Shown here: positions 16,870-24,586 of the stretch, one piece after another | Layout of the letters: each line of letters opens with the position of its first letter | Position numbering within the stretch: the stretch's first letter is position 1 | Source of the DNA: Tenuifilum sp040752515 | GTDB taxonomy: Bacteria; Bacteroidota; Bacteroidia; Bacteroidales; Tenuifilaceae | Assembly (NCBI GenBank): GCA_040752515.1 | Contig: JBFMGQ010000011.1 | Span: forward strand, 1 to 64,000 | Direction of reading: 5' to 3' | Length of the DNA stretch: 64,000 nt | Notes under the pieces: model-generated | Database searches by the model: none | Told to the model about the DNA's origin: nothing | The model's input: only the letters and a program-made list of their open reading frames with translations | Translations under genes and position numbers: made by a program

Positions 16870-17682
16870 ATGGAATATGAGATTTCAGATGTACTAATAG
16901 CCTTTGGCCTAACCCTGTTTGCCGGTTTATCAACTGGTATTGGTAGTGCCATAGCTTTTTTTTCAAGGCATACAAATACTAAGTTCCTTTCGTTGGCGCT
17001 TGGCTTTTCGGCTGGAGTGATGATTTATGTATCGTTTATTGAGATCTTTTCTCAAGCTCGCGAATCGCTTGTTGGAGCAATTGGCTTGCATTTAGGTTCA
17101 TGGGTTACCGTAGCTTCGTTTTTCGGAGGTATGGCAATTATCGCAATCATCGATAAACTCATTCCCGAACAGGAAAACCCACACGAGGTAATGCTGGTTG
17201 AGGATGCCGAGAGCGGACGTAAAAAGAAAAGCAAGCTGATGCGCATGGGATTGCTAACGGCTTTAGCCATAGCCATCCATAACTTCCCCGAAGGGTTGGC
17301 CACTTTTACGGCGGCCTTATCGAATCCAAAGTTAGGTGTGGCCATAGCGGTAGCCATAGCCATTCACAATATCCCTGAGGGAATTGCCGTATCGATCCCC
17401 ATATTTTATGCCACAAAGGATAAGCGAAAAGCCTTTAGGCTTTCGTTTCTTTCGGGTTTGGCCGAACCCGTTGGCGCAATTGTGGGTTACTTACTATTGA
17501 TGCCCTTTATCAATGGTGTAAGCTTTGGAATTCTGTTTGCGGCTGTAGCCGGCATTATGGTTTTTATTTCGGTCGATGAACTGCTTCCTGCAGCTCGCGA
17601 GTATGGTGAGCATCACCTTTCAATCTACGGACTTATCGCTGGCATGGTGGTAATGTCCGTTAGCTTGTTGATGTTTATTTGA
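16870..17682 (+). CDS. ZIP-family zinc/divalent metal transporter (ZupT-like)
   Basis: A 270-residue inner-membrane protein with about eight hydrophobic segments. The ZIP metal-binding motifs HNFPEG and HNIPEG lie in the two central helices (about residues 137 and 165) and the loop before them is charged. Length and motifs match ZupT, which imports zinc and other divalent metals. The ATG at 16870 gives MEYEISDV; an upstream in-frame TTG lies in the promoter box. No metal-regulator site was recognised. Substrate range cannot be read from the sequence. Confidence 0.92.
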   Translation: MEYEISDVLIAFGLTLFAGLSTGIGSAIAFFSRHTNTKFLSLALGFSAGVMIYVSFIEIFSQARESLVGAIGLHLGSWVTVASFFGGMAIIAIIDKLIPEQENPHEVMLVEDAESGRKKKSKLMRMGLLTALAIAIHNFPEGLATFTAALSNPKLGVAIAVAIAIHNIPEGIAVSIPIFYATKDKRKAFRLSFLSGLAEPVGAIVGYLLLMPFINGVSFGILFAAVAGIMVFISVDELLPAAREYGEHHLSIYGLIAGMVVMSVSLLMFI

Positions 17683-17754
17683 AAGGTTTCTTCATAAATT
17701 TTCATTACACATACAACTTAGCCAGATGTACCATATCATCTGCCTTAGGCGCAT

Positions 17755-17908
17755 ATTTAATCCTAAATCCGTCAATACAAAAAACATTCGATGAACCGAC
17801 TAACAAAATCTAATCTTTCCGAACGCTCGGAATGTAAGATTTTGATAAGTCGGGATTACCCCGATAAGTCAATAGATACAAGTTTTTTTTGAGTTTATAT
17901 TGACTAAT
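17755..17908 (-). repeat. Palindromic MITE-like repeat, copy 1
   Basis: Read on the minus strand, this stretch aligns over nearly its whole length with 26491-26653. It has a shared edge (ATTAGTCAAT at one end, ATTGACGGATTT at the other) and a central imperfect palindrome (CAAAATCT / CATTCCGA arms). It lies in the 333-base gap between the convergent ZIP and permease genes, which holds nothing else recognisable. No reading frame is preserved. A non-autonomous mobile element or a structured interspersed repeat is the best description. Confidence 0.7.
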
Positions 17909-18015
17909 TTGTAAAAATATTTTTGCATCTCTATATTTTCTATTAGCCAGTTTGAATTTGTTGATTCATGGTACTTCAGTTAATAGTATTTTGATATTTT
18001 ATGGTTTTTCTTTTT

Positions 18016-19359
18016 TTAGAACATAAAACCGTAAATAATTCCTGTGATGGTGGCCATAACCACTACCAAGGAAACGTAAACTACAGTTTTCTTAGTACCA
18101 AGTACACCCCTAATTACAAGCATATTAGGTAGCGATAACGATGGACCGGCTAAGAGTAATGCTAATGCAGGCCCTTTACCCATACCCGATGCTATCAACC
18201 CCTGTAGTATTGGAACTTCAGTTAGTGTGGCAAAATACATGAATGCGCCAACAATTGAAGCGAAGAAGTTGGCAAATATTGAATTGCCCCCTACAAGGTA
18301 TGCAATCCACTCGTTGGGTATAACACCTGCAATGGTTTTCCCGTCGTGGGTTGAGCCCAAAAGAAAACCTGCGGTTATAACCCCTACTGCGAGCAATGGC
18401 ATAATTTGCTTGGCAAATCCCCACGAAGCAATAGTCCATTCCTTATTCTCATCATCATTTTTATCTTTCAGGGTGATAATAGCCAAGGCGATTATGCCAA
18501 CCAGCATGGGCACAAGTGGAAGAACCTTGGGGTCGGCGATGTAGATGTTTGCCAGCACTACCGATAGCAATGTGGCCATTACAGCCCCTGCTACCCATTG
18601 CCACTTAATTTTCAGAATGTAGATTAATGAGTATGCAAGTAGCAAACCAAAAAATCCGGTTATATACCACTTGTAGGCATAAAGGTAATACCATGCGCTC
18701 GATGTATCATCGGCTGCAGGTTTACCCCAGTTGGCAAAAACAAGGATTAAAACTAGGGTAAAAAAATGGAACGAGGTTTGCCACATGGGACGTTTCTCGG
18801 GGGGAAGAACAATGTTCATTTGTCCCTCACGTTTTGCTTTCTCTTCCTTACGAAAGATTAATGACATTGCTATGCCAATGATTACACTGAACGCAATAGC
18901 TCCAACCGTTCGGGCAATTCCCATCTCAATCCCCAGTATGCGGGCAGTAAGTATGATGGCCAGAATGTTGATGGCTGGGCCTGAGTAAAGAAAAGCAATG
19001 GCCGGGCCTAAACCTGCGCCACGTTTGTGGATACTCGAGAAAAGAGGCAGGATAGTACAGCTGCAAACAGCAAGAATAGTTCCCGAAACTGCTGCAACCG
19101 AATAGGCTAACCATTTTTTTGCATTGGCGCCAAAATACTTTAGCACGGAGCCCTGACTGACAAATACCGAAATAACCCCTGCAATGAAAAAGGCAGGTAG
19201 CAAACATAGTACCACATGCTCACGGGCATACCAGCGCGTAAGGTCAAGTGTGGCATCAACGGCAGTCCGAAAAGCGGCGCTATCAATCGGCATGAAAAAT
19301 GCTAAAGCGAAAAAAAATACAATCCAAAAGAGTATCTGAAGTTCCTTTTTGGTTTCCAT
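18016..19359 (-). CDS. Permease of the ArsP/COG0701 (DUF318) family
   Basis: A 447-residue membrane protein with about ten or more hydrophobic segments. A Cys-containing motif, CSCTILPLF, lies near residue 99, and a GGNSIFANFF segment is in the carboxy-terminal half, both typical of the UPF0718/ArsP permeases. ArsP proteins export trivalent organoarsenicals. It is the last gene of a minus-strand operon with arsR and arsE/F/G-like genes, 20 bases after the arsG-like gene, so an arsenical substrate is a fair inference. No hairpin is visible after its stop. Confidence 0.85.
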   Translation of the reverse strand: METKKELQILFWIVFFFALAFFMPIDSAAFRTAVDATLDLTRWYAREHVVLCLLPAFFIAGVISVFVSQGSVLKYFGANAKKWLAYSVAAVSGTILAVCSCTILPLFSSIHKRGAGLGPAIAFLYSGPAINILAIILTARILGIEMGIARTVGAIAFSVIIGIAMSLIFRKEEKAKREGQMNIVLPPEKRPMWQTSFHFFTLVLILVFANWGKPAADDTSSAWYYLYAYKWYITGFFGLLLAYSLIYILKIKWQWVAGAVMATLLSVVLANIYIADPKVLPLVPMLVGIIALAIITLKDKNDDENKEWTIASWGFAKQIMPLLAVGVITAGFLLGSTHDGKTIAGVIPNEWIAYLVGGNSIFANFFASIVGAFMYFATLTEVPILQGLIASGMGKGPALALLLAGPSLSLPNMLVIRGVLGTKKTVVYVSLVVVMATITGIIYGFMF

Positions 19360-19379
19360 ATCATTGTTAGTTTAAACTG

Positions 19380-20081
19380 CTAAAACAAAAAAATACTCAT
19401 GTAATAAATGCCAACCCCAATAAACACAATAGCAACAACACGCCTAAACCAAAACTCAAAGGTTTTTAACCTATTGTAAAGGTTCCCTATTCCTCGCATT
19501 GTAAAAGCAATGAGGTAGGCAAAGACGATGACCGGTAAACCTGTTCCAATAGCGTAAATTAAAGGTAAATACAATCCTTTTACACTTGAAATGGTTATTG
19601 GAATTAGCATTCCAAAGTAGAGTACCCCACTATACGGACAGAATGCCAACGCAAAGGCCATACCCATAAATAGCACGCTTAAAAGGTTCCCGTTTTTGGC
19701 TTTTTGGCCAATACTTTCAGTGATTCTGCCTGTATTGCCAAGTTTTATCCTGATTATATCGAGCATAAATAGGCCGATTACAATAAGAGCGGGTCCAATA
19801 ATTCGTTCTCCGTACTTATTAAGAAAACCTGCAATTTTGAACTGGCTTGCGCCAAAAAAGAATAGTAGGCCAATGGCTGTGTAAGTAATGGCCCTGCCAA
19901 GCGTGTAAACCAGTCCGCTGTAAAAAACCCTGCGTTGGTTTTCGATATCCTTGCTAATGTATGCAATGGCAGTGATATTTGTGGCCAGGGGGCAAGGGCT
20001 GATAGCCGTTGCCAGCCCTAGCAGAAACGCACTGAGTATTGGGATGTTTGAGTCTTGAATGAACTCCTGAATAAAATCCAT
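19380..20081 (-). CDS. ArsG-like aromatic arsenical efflux permease (CcdA/DsbD-type)
   Basis: A 233-residue protein with six hydrophobic segments, of the CcdA/DsbD transmembrane family, with conserved cysteines in ISPCPLATN (about residue 28) and AFCPYSG (about residue 149). Proteins of this type next to an ArsF-like gene are ArsG-type permeases, described for efflux of reduced aromatic arsenicals. The alternative is a simple electron carrier passing electrons from the cytosol to the ArsF-like lipoprotein. The gene overlaps nothing and lies 2 bases after the arsF-like gene. Confidence 0.8.
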   Translation of the reverse strand: MDFIQEFIQDSNIPILSAFLLGLATAISPCPLATNITAIAYISKDIENQRRVFYSGLVYTLGRAITYTAIGLLFFFGASQFKIAGFLNKYGERIIGPALIVIGLFMLDIIRIKLGNTGRITESIGQKAKNGNLLSVLFMGMAFALAFCPYSGVLYFGMLIPITISSVKGLYLPLIYAIGTGLPVIVFAYLIAFTMRGIGNLYNRLKTFEFWFRRVVAIVFIGVGIYYMSIFLF

Positions 20082-20083
20082 GG

Positions 20084-20515
20084 CTAACTGTTAATTAACC
20101 TTTTAACCTCGCTGGCAAGGTCTTCGCGAAATTTATCGGGGTTGCGGCGAGCATTTCCAAAAGCCATATTGGTAAGGTTTACAACATTCTCGCCTTTAAC
20201 CAATAGAAGCGTTGAGCCATAAACCCCGTACTTTTCACAAATTTGCTTATTACGACCTTCATCGGCATTGATTACCTGTAACTCTACTTTGCCGCTTTCG
20301 GCTTCTTTCTTCAGATTGATTTCAAGAGCCGCTTTGGTTTCGTTTTCAATAGCTATACAGGTTGGGCACCTATGTTCCCCATGAAAGTAGTAAATGGTAA
20401 CCTGACCACCATTGGTATCGGCACCTGAAGTATTTGCCTTTTCTCCTGATTTTCCCATGCAGCTTGCAATGGTCAAACTTGCCATTACAAGGGTAAAGTA
20501 TTTTAAGACTTTCAT
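20084..20515 (-). CDS. ArsF-like thioredoxin-fold lipoprotein
   Basis: A 143-residue protein with a lipoprotein signal (TIASC, Cys19) and a thioredoxin-like fold with CPTC in the segment HRCPTCIAIENE near residue 55. It matches the ArsF family, described as a subunit of a system that reduces nitro-aromatic arsenicals. It would sit on the outer face of a membrane. It lies 2 bases downstream of the small thioredoxin-like gene and 2 bases upstream of the ArsG-like permease, so the three genes clearly form one unit. Confidence 0.82.
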   Translation of the reverse strand: MKVLKYFTLVMASLTIASCMGKSGEKANTSGADTNGGQVTIYYFHGEHRCPTCIAIENETKAALEINLKKEAESGKVELQVINADEGRNKQICEKYGVYGSTLLLVKGENVVNLTNMAFGNARRNPDKFREDLASEVKRLINS

Positions 20516-20517
20516 GT

Positions 20518-20760
20518 TTACTGCTGACTTTTAGTGATGATTTCCTTAAGTTCTTTGGCCTCGGGAACACGACCCGACAGGACAACTTTTTCGTTGATGA
20601 CAAGAGCAGGGGTAAGCATTACACCGTAGTTCATAATATCTACAATATCCTCTACTTTCGAGACGTTTGCTTGAATGCCAAGTTCAGCAATAGCATTCCT
20701 TGTAGCCTGTTCAAGGGCTTTGCACTTGGGACAACCTGTGCCTAAAACCTTAATTTCCAT
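20518..20760 (-). CDS. Small thioredoxin-like redox disulfide protein (ArsE-like)
   Basis: An 80-residue minimal thioredoxin-fold protein with the active site GTGCPKCKALEQ (Cys10-Cys13). No signal peptide is present, so it is cytosolic. In arsEFG operons the first product is such a small redox protein. In other contexts the same family is called redox-active disulfide protein 2. It is flanked by arsR (25-base gap) and the arsF-like gene (2-base gap). A redox role with the membrane components is inferred. Confidence 0.82.
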   Translation of the reverse strand: MEIKVLGTGCPKCKALEQATRNAIAELGIQANVSKVEDIVDIMNYGVMLTPALVINEKVVLSGRVPEAKELKEIITKSQQ

Positions 20761-20785
20761 GGATTACTATATTTACAATTTAACA

Positions 20786-21139
20786 TTATTTTGATTTACT
20801 TGCTTTGGTGCTACATGAATTTTTGGTTGCTGTTTCGCCATTTTTATTTTTAAAAAATAGGTCAAAGAGTTGGTTGGCCTCATTCCATGCTTCAGTACGG
20901 ATACAGTACTTTATTTTAGGTGGATTAAACTCCCCTTGGATTAGCCCTGCCTCGCGTAGTTCGGTTAAATGCTGCGACAGCGTGCTCCTGGCTATAGGTA
21001 GGTCATCCACTATGTCGCCACTGTAACAGCAACTTTGCTGTGAAAGTATCTGAAGGATCTGAATCCTTACCGGATGGCTAAGCGCCTTGGCGTACCGTGC
21101 AATTTTCTCCTGTTCCTCTGAGTATTTATTTTTGGTCAT
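20786..21139 (-). CDS. arsR: ArsR-family transcriptional repressor
   Basis: A 117-residue winged-helix repressor of the ArsR/SmtB family: KALSHPVRIQILQIL in the early helices and the recognition helix in IARSTLSQHLTELREAGLI. A Cys-Cys pair (SCCYSGDIVDDL) stands near residue 37, where Bacteroidota ArsR proteins bind metalloid. The tail has further cysteines. It is the first gene of the ars operon, and two identical-spacing palindromes lie directly upstream, so self-repression released by arsenite or an organoarsenical is likely. Confidence 0.92.
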   Translation of the reverse strand: MTKNKYSEEQEKIARYAKALSHPVRIQILQILSQQSCCYSGDIVDDLPIARSTLSQHLTELREAGLIQGEFNPPKIKYCIRTEAWNEANQLFDLFFKNKNGETATKNSCSTKASKSK

Positions 21140-21151
21140 ATTCTGGAAAAG

Positions 21152-21198
21152 TATTTCGCAATATTACGAAATATTTTAATTTCGTCGAAATACGAAAT
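21152..21198 (-). promoter_or_regulatory. Twin ArsR operator palindromes
   Basis: Two inverted repeats share the pattern TTTCG-N8-CGAAA: 21154-21171 (within TATTTCG...CGAAATA) and 21180-21197 (within ATTTCGT...ACGAAAT). Their centres are 26 bases apart and the nearer one is 13-15 bases from the arsR start. Pattern and position fit ArsR-family operators. Confidence 0.7.
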
Positions 21199-21267
21199 GA
21201 TAAAACAGAAAAGACCATTTAATTTTCAGGTTAAACTACAAGAATTCAGGTGATTAGAATTTTAGTT

Positions 21268-21906
21268 TTAACAATCATTACCACAGTTGCAAACTTTTCC
21301 TTTGGCTTTCTCAAATGACTCCTTGCCTTCCAAAATGGAGAAATAGATTAAGCCAATTGTGCCAATAGCATCGGCATACGCAAAACCTGTTAACTCATAG
21401 GTAATGCTCGATACCAACAATACAATGGACATGTAAATGCAAACTTTGGTGCAATTTGCGTCTGCAATAATTGGTTCAGAATCTAACTTTACTCCAATCT
21501 TCTTTTTTGCCTGTGTTAACCAGGTCATTACAAGAATTGAAACAACAGAAACGATAACGCCCCCAAAAGTGGTTTCAGGTTTATGTGAATTAATGATGTT
21601 CAACGTTACGCCAACTAAAAGGCCAAGAGAGAGTAGGTGAAATGCTGTTCCGGTAATCTTTAGAGCCGTTTTCTCAAATTCAGATATATTGCTGGTGGGG
21701 TTTAATTTTATACGAAGTATCATTACTGCAATCCCTATTCCAGACATTACTTCAATAAAGCTATCAAACCCAAATCCAAACAAGGCAAGTGTTTCGTCCT
21801 TATAACCTAAATACATCGAAACAAAAGCCTCAAGAATATTATAGAATATTGTAAACAAACTTAAGCGCCATGCCTTATTGTATAGGCGCACCTCCTGATT
21901 TGTCAT
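21268..21906 (-). CDS. Cation transporter (CDF-like membrane protein)
   Basis: A 212-residue protein with about six hydrophobic segments resembling the membrane part of cation diffusion facilitators (early FGFDSFIEVMSGIG with the conserved acidic residue, later DANCTKVC, and FAYADAIGTIGL). It ends in the Cys-rich tail CNCGNDC, a plausible metal-binding site. It lies 128 bases upstream of arsR on the same strand but outside its operators, so it is probably a separate unit. The metal is unknown; toxic metal or metalloid export is a guess from the neighbours. Confidence 0.75.
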   Translation of the reverse strand: MTNQEVRLYNKAWRLSLFTIFYNILEAFVSMYLGYKDETLALFGFGFDSFIEVMSGIGIAVMILRIKLNPTSNISEFEKTALKITGTAFHLLSLGLLVGVTLNIINSHKPETTFGGVIVSVVSILVMTWLTQAKKKIGVKLDSEPIIADANCTKVCIYMSIVLLVSSITYELTGFAYADAIGTIGLIYFSILEGKESFEKAKGKVCNCGNDC

Positions 21907-21968
21907 AAAAATTCTTTTAGGAAGATTACTTTATGAAATTCAACTCCACATAAGAAACAAAAAAATAA

Positions 21969-22799
21969 CTAATAGGTTATGTTTCTTTTTATTTTATACT
22001 CCAATTTTTTATCCCTAATCTTATTGTTTTTATTAACCTTACACTGGTATGTAAGCTTTCCGGTCCAGTTTCCATAGCTGTCGTATGTGTACTCGTAGTA
22101 GTACCCCTGCTCCATTTTGCTATTGGGTAATGCTTCGAGAATCACATCGCCATGGGAGTTGAACTCGCGCTTAATTGCCGAGGGTGGTTCAGGAAGTTTG
22201 GGGTCGAGCGGATAGGTGGTTGCCCCAATAAACTGTTCGTTCGATTTGTAGCTCAATACTCTTATGGTGTTGTTTTGGGGTAGGTAAACCACTCGTTCCC
22301 TCCCAATAAGTACATTTTTTTCATTAAAAATATGCACTTCGGTAATCTTGAGGTCCTTATCGGGTGTTATTTGGGCTCTTTGCTTAACCTGGTTTTCAAA
22401 AAGAACGGTTATCTCCTCCAGCACACCTGAAGTATCGTTGTATGTAAGTTGGGTTTGTTCGGTTATCCATCCCTTAAAGTTCATGAACTGCCTGTTTACC
22501 TTACGGGTTAGTTCGCCTTTGGCATTGTATTCCCAGGTGCTTTCGCCCATGATACCACCAGCTTTATTGAATCGCTTTTCGCTCGATATTTTTCCATAAG
22601 AATTATACTGTTTAACCACTTTGAAGTAACTTGGTATTCCGCTTTGGGGAATAAGCAGCTCATGGATCTCTTCAACTTTGCTAAATGCTGGGCCTCTCGA
22701 TTCTGAAGCACGGGTCGAAAAGTAAATGTCCAGTATCGGTTGCGATACCGAGAAAAGAGGAAGCAATAAAAGGAAAAACAGTAAAAGTCTTAATCGCAT
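21969..22799 (-). CDS. Secreted protein of unknown function
   Basis: I do not recognise this gene. The protein of about 276 residues begins with a signal peptide (MRLRLLLFFLLLLPLFSVSQ) and has no later membrane segment. It contains several KYNSYGKI/EYNAKGELTR/TYDSYGNWTG-like segments that resemble the short repeats of RHS/YD-type or toxin_11-like secreted proteins, with a basic carboxy terminus. The ATG at 22799 is chosen because it starts the signal peptide and follows a promoter box; an upstream in-frame TTG lies before the box. It stands alone after the sigma factor gene and its terminator. Confidence 0.7.
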   Translation of the reverse strand: MRLRLLLFFLLLLPLFSVSQPILDIYFSTRASESRGPAFSKVEEIHELLIPQSGIPSYFKVVKQYNSYGKISSEKRFNKAGGIMGESTWEYNAKGELTRKVNRQFMNFKGWITEQTQLTYNDTSGVLEEITVLFENQVKQRAQITPDKDLKITEVHIFNEKNVLIGRERVVYLPQNNTIRVLSYKSNEQFIGATTYPLDPKLPEPPSAIKREFNSHGDVILEALPNSKMEQGYYYEYTYDSYGNWTGKLTYQCKVNKNNKIRDKKLEYKIKRNITY

Positions 22800-22817
22800 T
22801 TTATGAATTTTATAGCG

Positions 22818-22825
22818 CAAATATA
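22818..22825 (-). promoter_or_regulatory. -7 promoter box of the secreted protein gene
   Basis: On the minus strand this reads TATATTTG (TAnnTTTG), about 19 bases before the ATG at 22799. Confidence 0.6.
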
Positions 22826-22883
22826 GCAAATCCAATATTAGTTATGGTTGAGTTAACAATATAATCAAAATCGTAATAAATGA

Positions 22884-22910
22884 AAAAGCGCTGCAAATTG
22901 CAGCGCTTTT
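22884..22910 (-). terminator. Terminator of the sigma factor gene
   Basis: AAAAGCGCTGCAA pairs perfectly with TTGCAGCGCTTTT; on the minus strand the hairpin is followed by more T residues. It lies 22 bases after the sigma factor stop codon. Confidence 0.8.
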
Positions 22911-22931
22911 ATAGGAGGTGTAATTAAAGTC

Positions 22932-23396
22932 TTATTCGTAATCCTTTAAGGCACTCATCAGTTTTTGTCGGGAGAAGAAAATGCGGCTTTTAACTGTGCC
23001 AATTTTAAGGTTAAGCTTTTCGGCAATCTCCTTGTACTTATACCCCGATGTGTGCATTTGGAATGGGATACGGAACTCATCATCGAGCTCATTGGCATCG
23101 GGTCCAAAGCTATCGGGTTTGCTGTTAATTAGGAATTGGTTAGTGCTACCATCAAAGGTGGTACCTTGCTTAACCGATTTACGGTAGTTGTTAATGAAAG
23201 TGTTCTTCATGATGGTGAATGTCCATGCCTTAATATTGGTATTGTCTTCAAACTTATCCTTATAGGTTAATGCCTTTAGGTAAGTTTCCTGTAACAAATC
23301 GCGAGCATCTTCGCGGTTGGCTGTGAGACTGTATGCAAATCGTTCCAGATTTGGCTCCAGTTCTATAAGTGCTTGGTTGAATTCTTGCTGTGACAT
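22932..23396 (-). CDS. ECF-type RNA polymerase sigma factor
   Basis: A 154-residue sigma-70 family protein with region 2 (NREDARDLLQETYLKAL, KAWTFTIMKNTFINNYR) and region 4 (GYKYKEIAEKLNLKIGTVKSRIFFSRQKL). It directs RNA polymerase to an unknown regulon. No anti-sigma factor is adjacent. Two TTTAGA-N5-TCTAAA palindromes overlap its promoter, so a DNA-binding repressor or MerR-type activator controls it. The B12-binding MerR regulator gene 234 bases upstream on the same strand is a candidate. A strong terminator follows. Confidence 0.94.
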   Translation of the reverse strand: MSQQEFNQALIELEPNLERFAYSLTANREDARDLLQETYLKALTYKDKFEDNTNIKAWTFTIMKNTFINNYRKSVKQGTTFDGSTNQFLINSKPDSFGPDANELDDEFRIPFQMHTSGYKYKEIAEKLNLKIGTVKSRIFFSRQKLMSALKDYE

Positions 23397-23411
23397 ATGC
23401 TTTGGTTTTTA

Positions 23412-23462
23412 TTTAGACTAAATCTAAAATGTTTGTTGAAGCAAATTTAGAATAAATCTAAA
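23412..23462 (-). promoter_or_regulatory. Sigma factor promoter with two TTTAGA-N5-TCTAAA operators
   Basis: Two 17-bp palindromes, at 23412-23428 and 23446-23462, share TTTAGA-N5-TCTAAA; their centres are 34 bases apart. The -7 box TAAATTTG (minus strand, 23442-23449) overlaps one half of the upstream palindrome, placing that site between the -33 and -7 elements. The other palindrome lies between promoter and start codon. Confidence 0.7.
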
Positions 23463-23583
23463 CAATGTGCAAGATGATATTTATCAATTTACACACAGGG
23501 TTTTAGTGTTCTAAATAAAGTTTTGCATACACGCCCATATTGATGGGGTTCATGAGAGGGTATTATAAATTGCAGAAAAAAAC

Positions 23584-23606
23584 AAACCCCGCAAAAGGCG
23601 GGGTTT
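23584..23606 (-). terminator. Terminator of the MerR/B12 regulator gene
   Basis: AAACCCCGC pairs with GCGGGGTTT around the loop AAAAG; on the minus strand a T-rich run follows. It lies 23 bases after the regulator stop codon. Confidence 0.88.
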
Positions 23607-23629
23607 ATAACATTATTTAGCTGCCGGGG

Positions 23630-24520
23630 TTACTTGATGATTGTAGGGTCGAGTCGGGCAATAATTTTCATCAGGTCCTGAGCCGATGAAACATAGGTTA
23701 AATACGATGGCCCGCTCTTTTCCGTAAAGGCATGGCCGGTGGCAATAATCTCAACTTCGGGTAATGCCTTTTTCATAGGCTCAAATGCCTCGTCCATATC
23801 GGCGCTTACAAACGATGAAAGCGATGTGAATACCATTTTGCAGTTCAAATCCTTGGCGCACTTAATTACATCGTCAATTGGGGTTGACTGTCCAAGGTAT
23901 ATAGTTTTGTAACCGGCATTCTTAGCCACGTAGGCAAAGTAAAGCAAACCAATTTCGTGGAACTCCCCTTCGGGGAGGAAGAAGATGATTGGGGTGGTTT
24001 TACCAATTTCGGGTTGTTTGCAGGTGCGGTATAGGTGGCTCAGCAAATTACGAATTACGTTACTCGCAAAGTGCTCGTGAGTAGTAGTAATTGCACCTGT
24101 TTGCCAAAGGTCGCCAAGCCGCTGAAGGTAGGGTAGCACCAAGTTTTCAAAGGTGTATTCAATGCCATGCTTCTCCGACCATTCGCTGATGTGCCTGAGC
24201 AATTCGGATTCGTTATACTGAATTGTTGCAGTAATCAAGGGCTCAAGGTTGATGTTGCCCATGCGGTGGTCCGACACAAACTTTGATGCCAAATCCGAGA
24301 GCTCCTCGAGCGACATACTCGCCAGCTTGCTAATCCGAAAGCCACGCTTTAAAAGCAACGACAGGTTGATTATAAACCTCAAATCGTTGTCGTCGTAACG
24401 GCGGATATTGGTGTCGGTGCGTTGGGGTGAAAAAATATTGTAGCGCTTTTCCCACATCCTAATGGTAGATGCTCTTATTCCCGAGAGCAACTCCATTTGC
24501 CTGATTGTGTATTGTGCCAT
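23630..24520 (-). CDS. MerR-family regulator with B12-binding domain (CarH/LitR-like)
   Basis: A 296-residue regulator. Residues 1-70 form a MerR winged helix (YTIRQMELLSGIRASTIRMWEKRY). A four-helix cap follows, then a cobalamin-binding Rossmann domain. The light-sensing CarH signature Wx9EH is present (Trp139, Glu149, His150). The lower-ligand motif appears as ExHxxG (Glu186, His188, Gly191) instead of the usual DxHxxG. Relatives bind adenosylcobalamin, repress DNA in the dark and let go in light. The target promoter is unknown; the sigma factor gene downstream is a candidate. Confidence 0.9.
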   Translation of the reverse strand: MAQYTIRQMELLSGIRASTIRMWEKRYNIFSPQRTDTNIRRYDDNDLRFIINLSLLLKRGFRISKLASMSLEELSDLASKFVSDHRMGNINLEPLITATIQYNESELLRHISEWSEKHGIEYTFENLVLPYLQRLGDLWQTGAITTTHEHFASNVIRNLLSHLYRTCKQPEIGKTTPIIFFLPEGEFHEIGLLYFAYVAKNAGYKTIYLGQSTPIDDVIKCAKDLNCKMVFTSLSSFVSADMDEAFEPMKKALPEVEIIATGHAFTEKSGPSYLTYVSSAQDLMKIIARLDPTIIK

Positions 24521-24548
24521 TTTGCTATACTGCTAAAAGTGTTTATCA

Positions 24549-24579
24549 GTTTAACGCTAAAATGGTAAAAAGGTTTAAC
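24549..24579 (-). promoter_or_regulatory. GTTTAAC direct repeats upstream of the MerR/B12 gene
   Basis: GTTTAAC occurs at 24549-24555 and 24573-24579, 24 bases apart, within the 66-base gap between the regulator and O-methyltransferase genes. This may be a regulator binding site; support is only the repeat and its position. Confidence 0.3.
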
Positions 24580-24586
24580 AAAATTA

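Noticed and set aside
17683..18015. CRISPR or tandem repeat array in the gap after the ZIP gene
   Set aside because: There is one palindromic unit only, without regular direct repeats or spacers; it matches the dispersed element at 26.5 kb instead.
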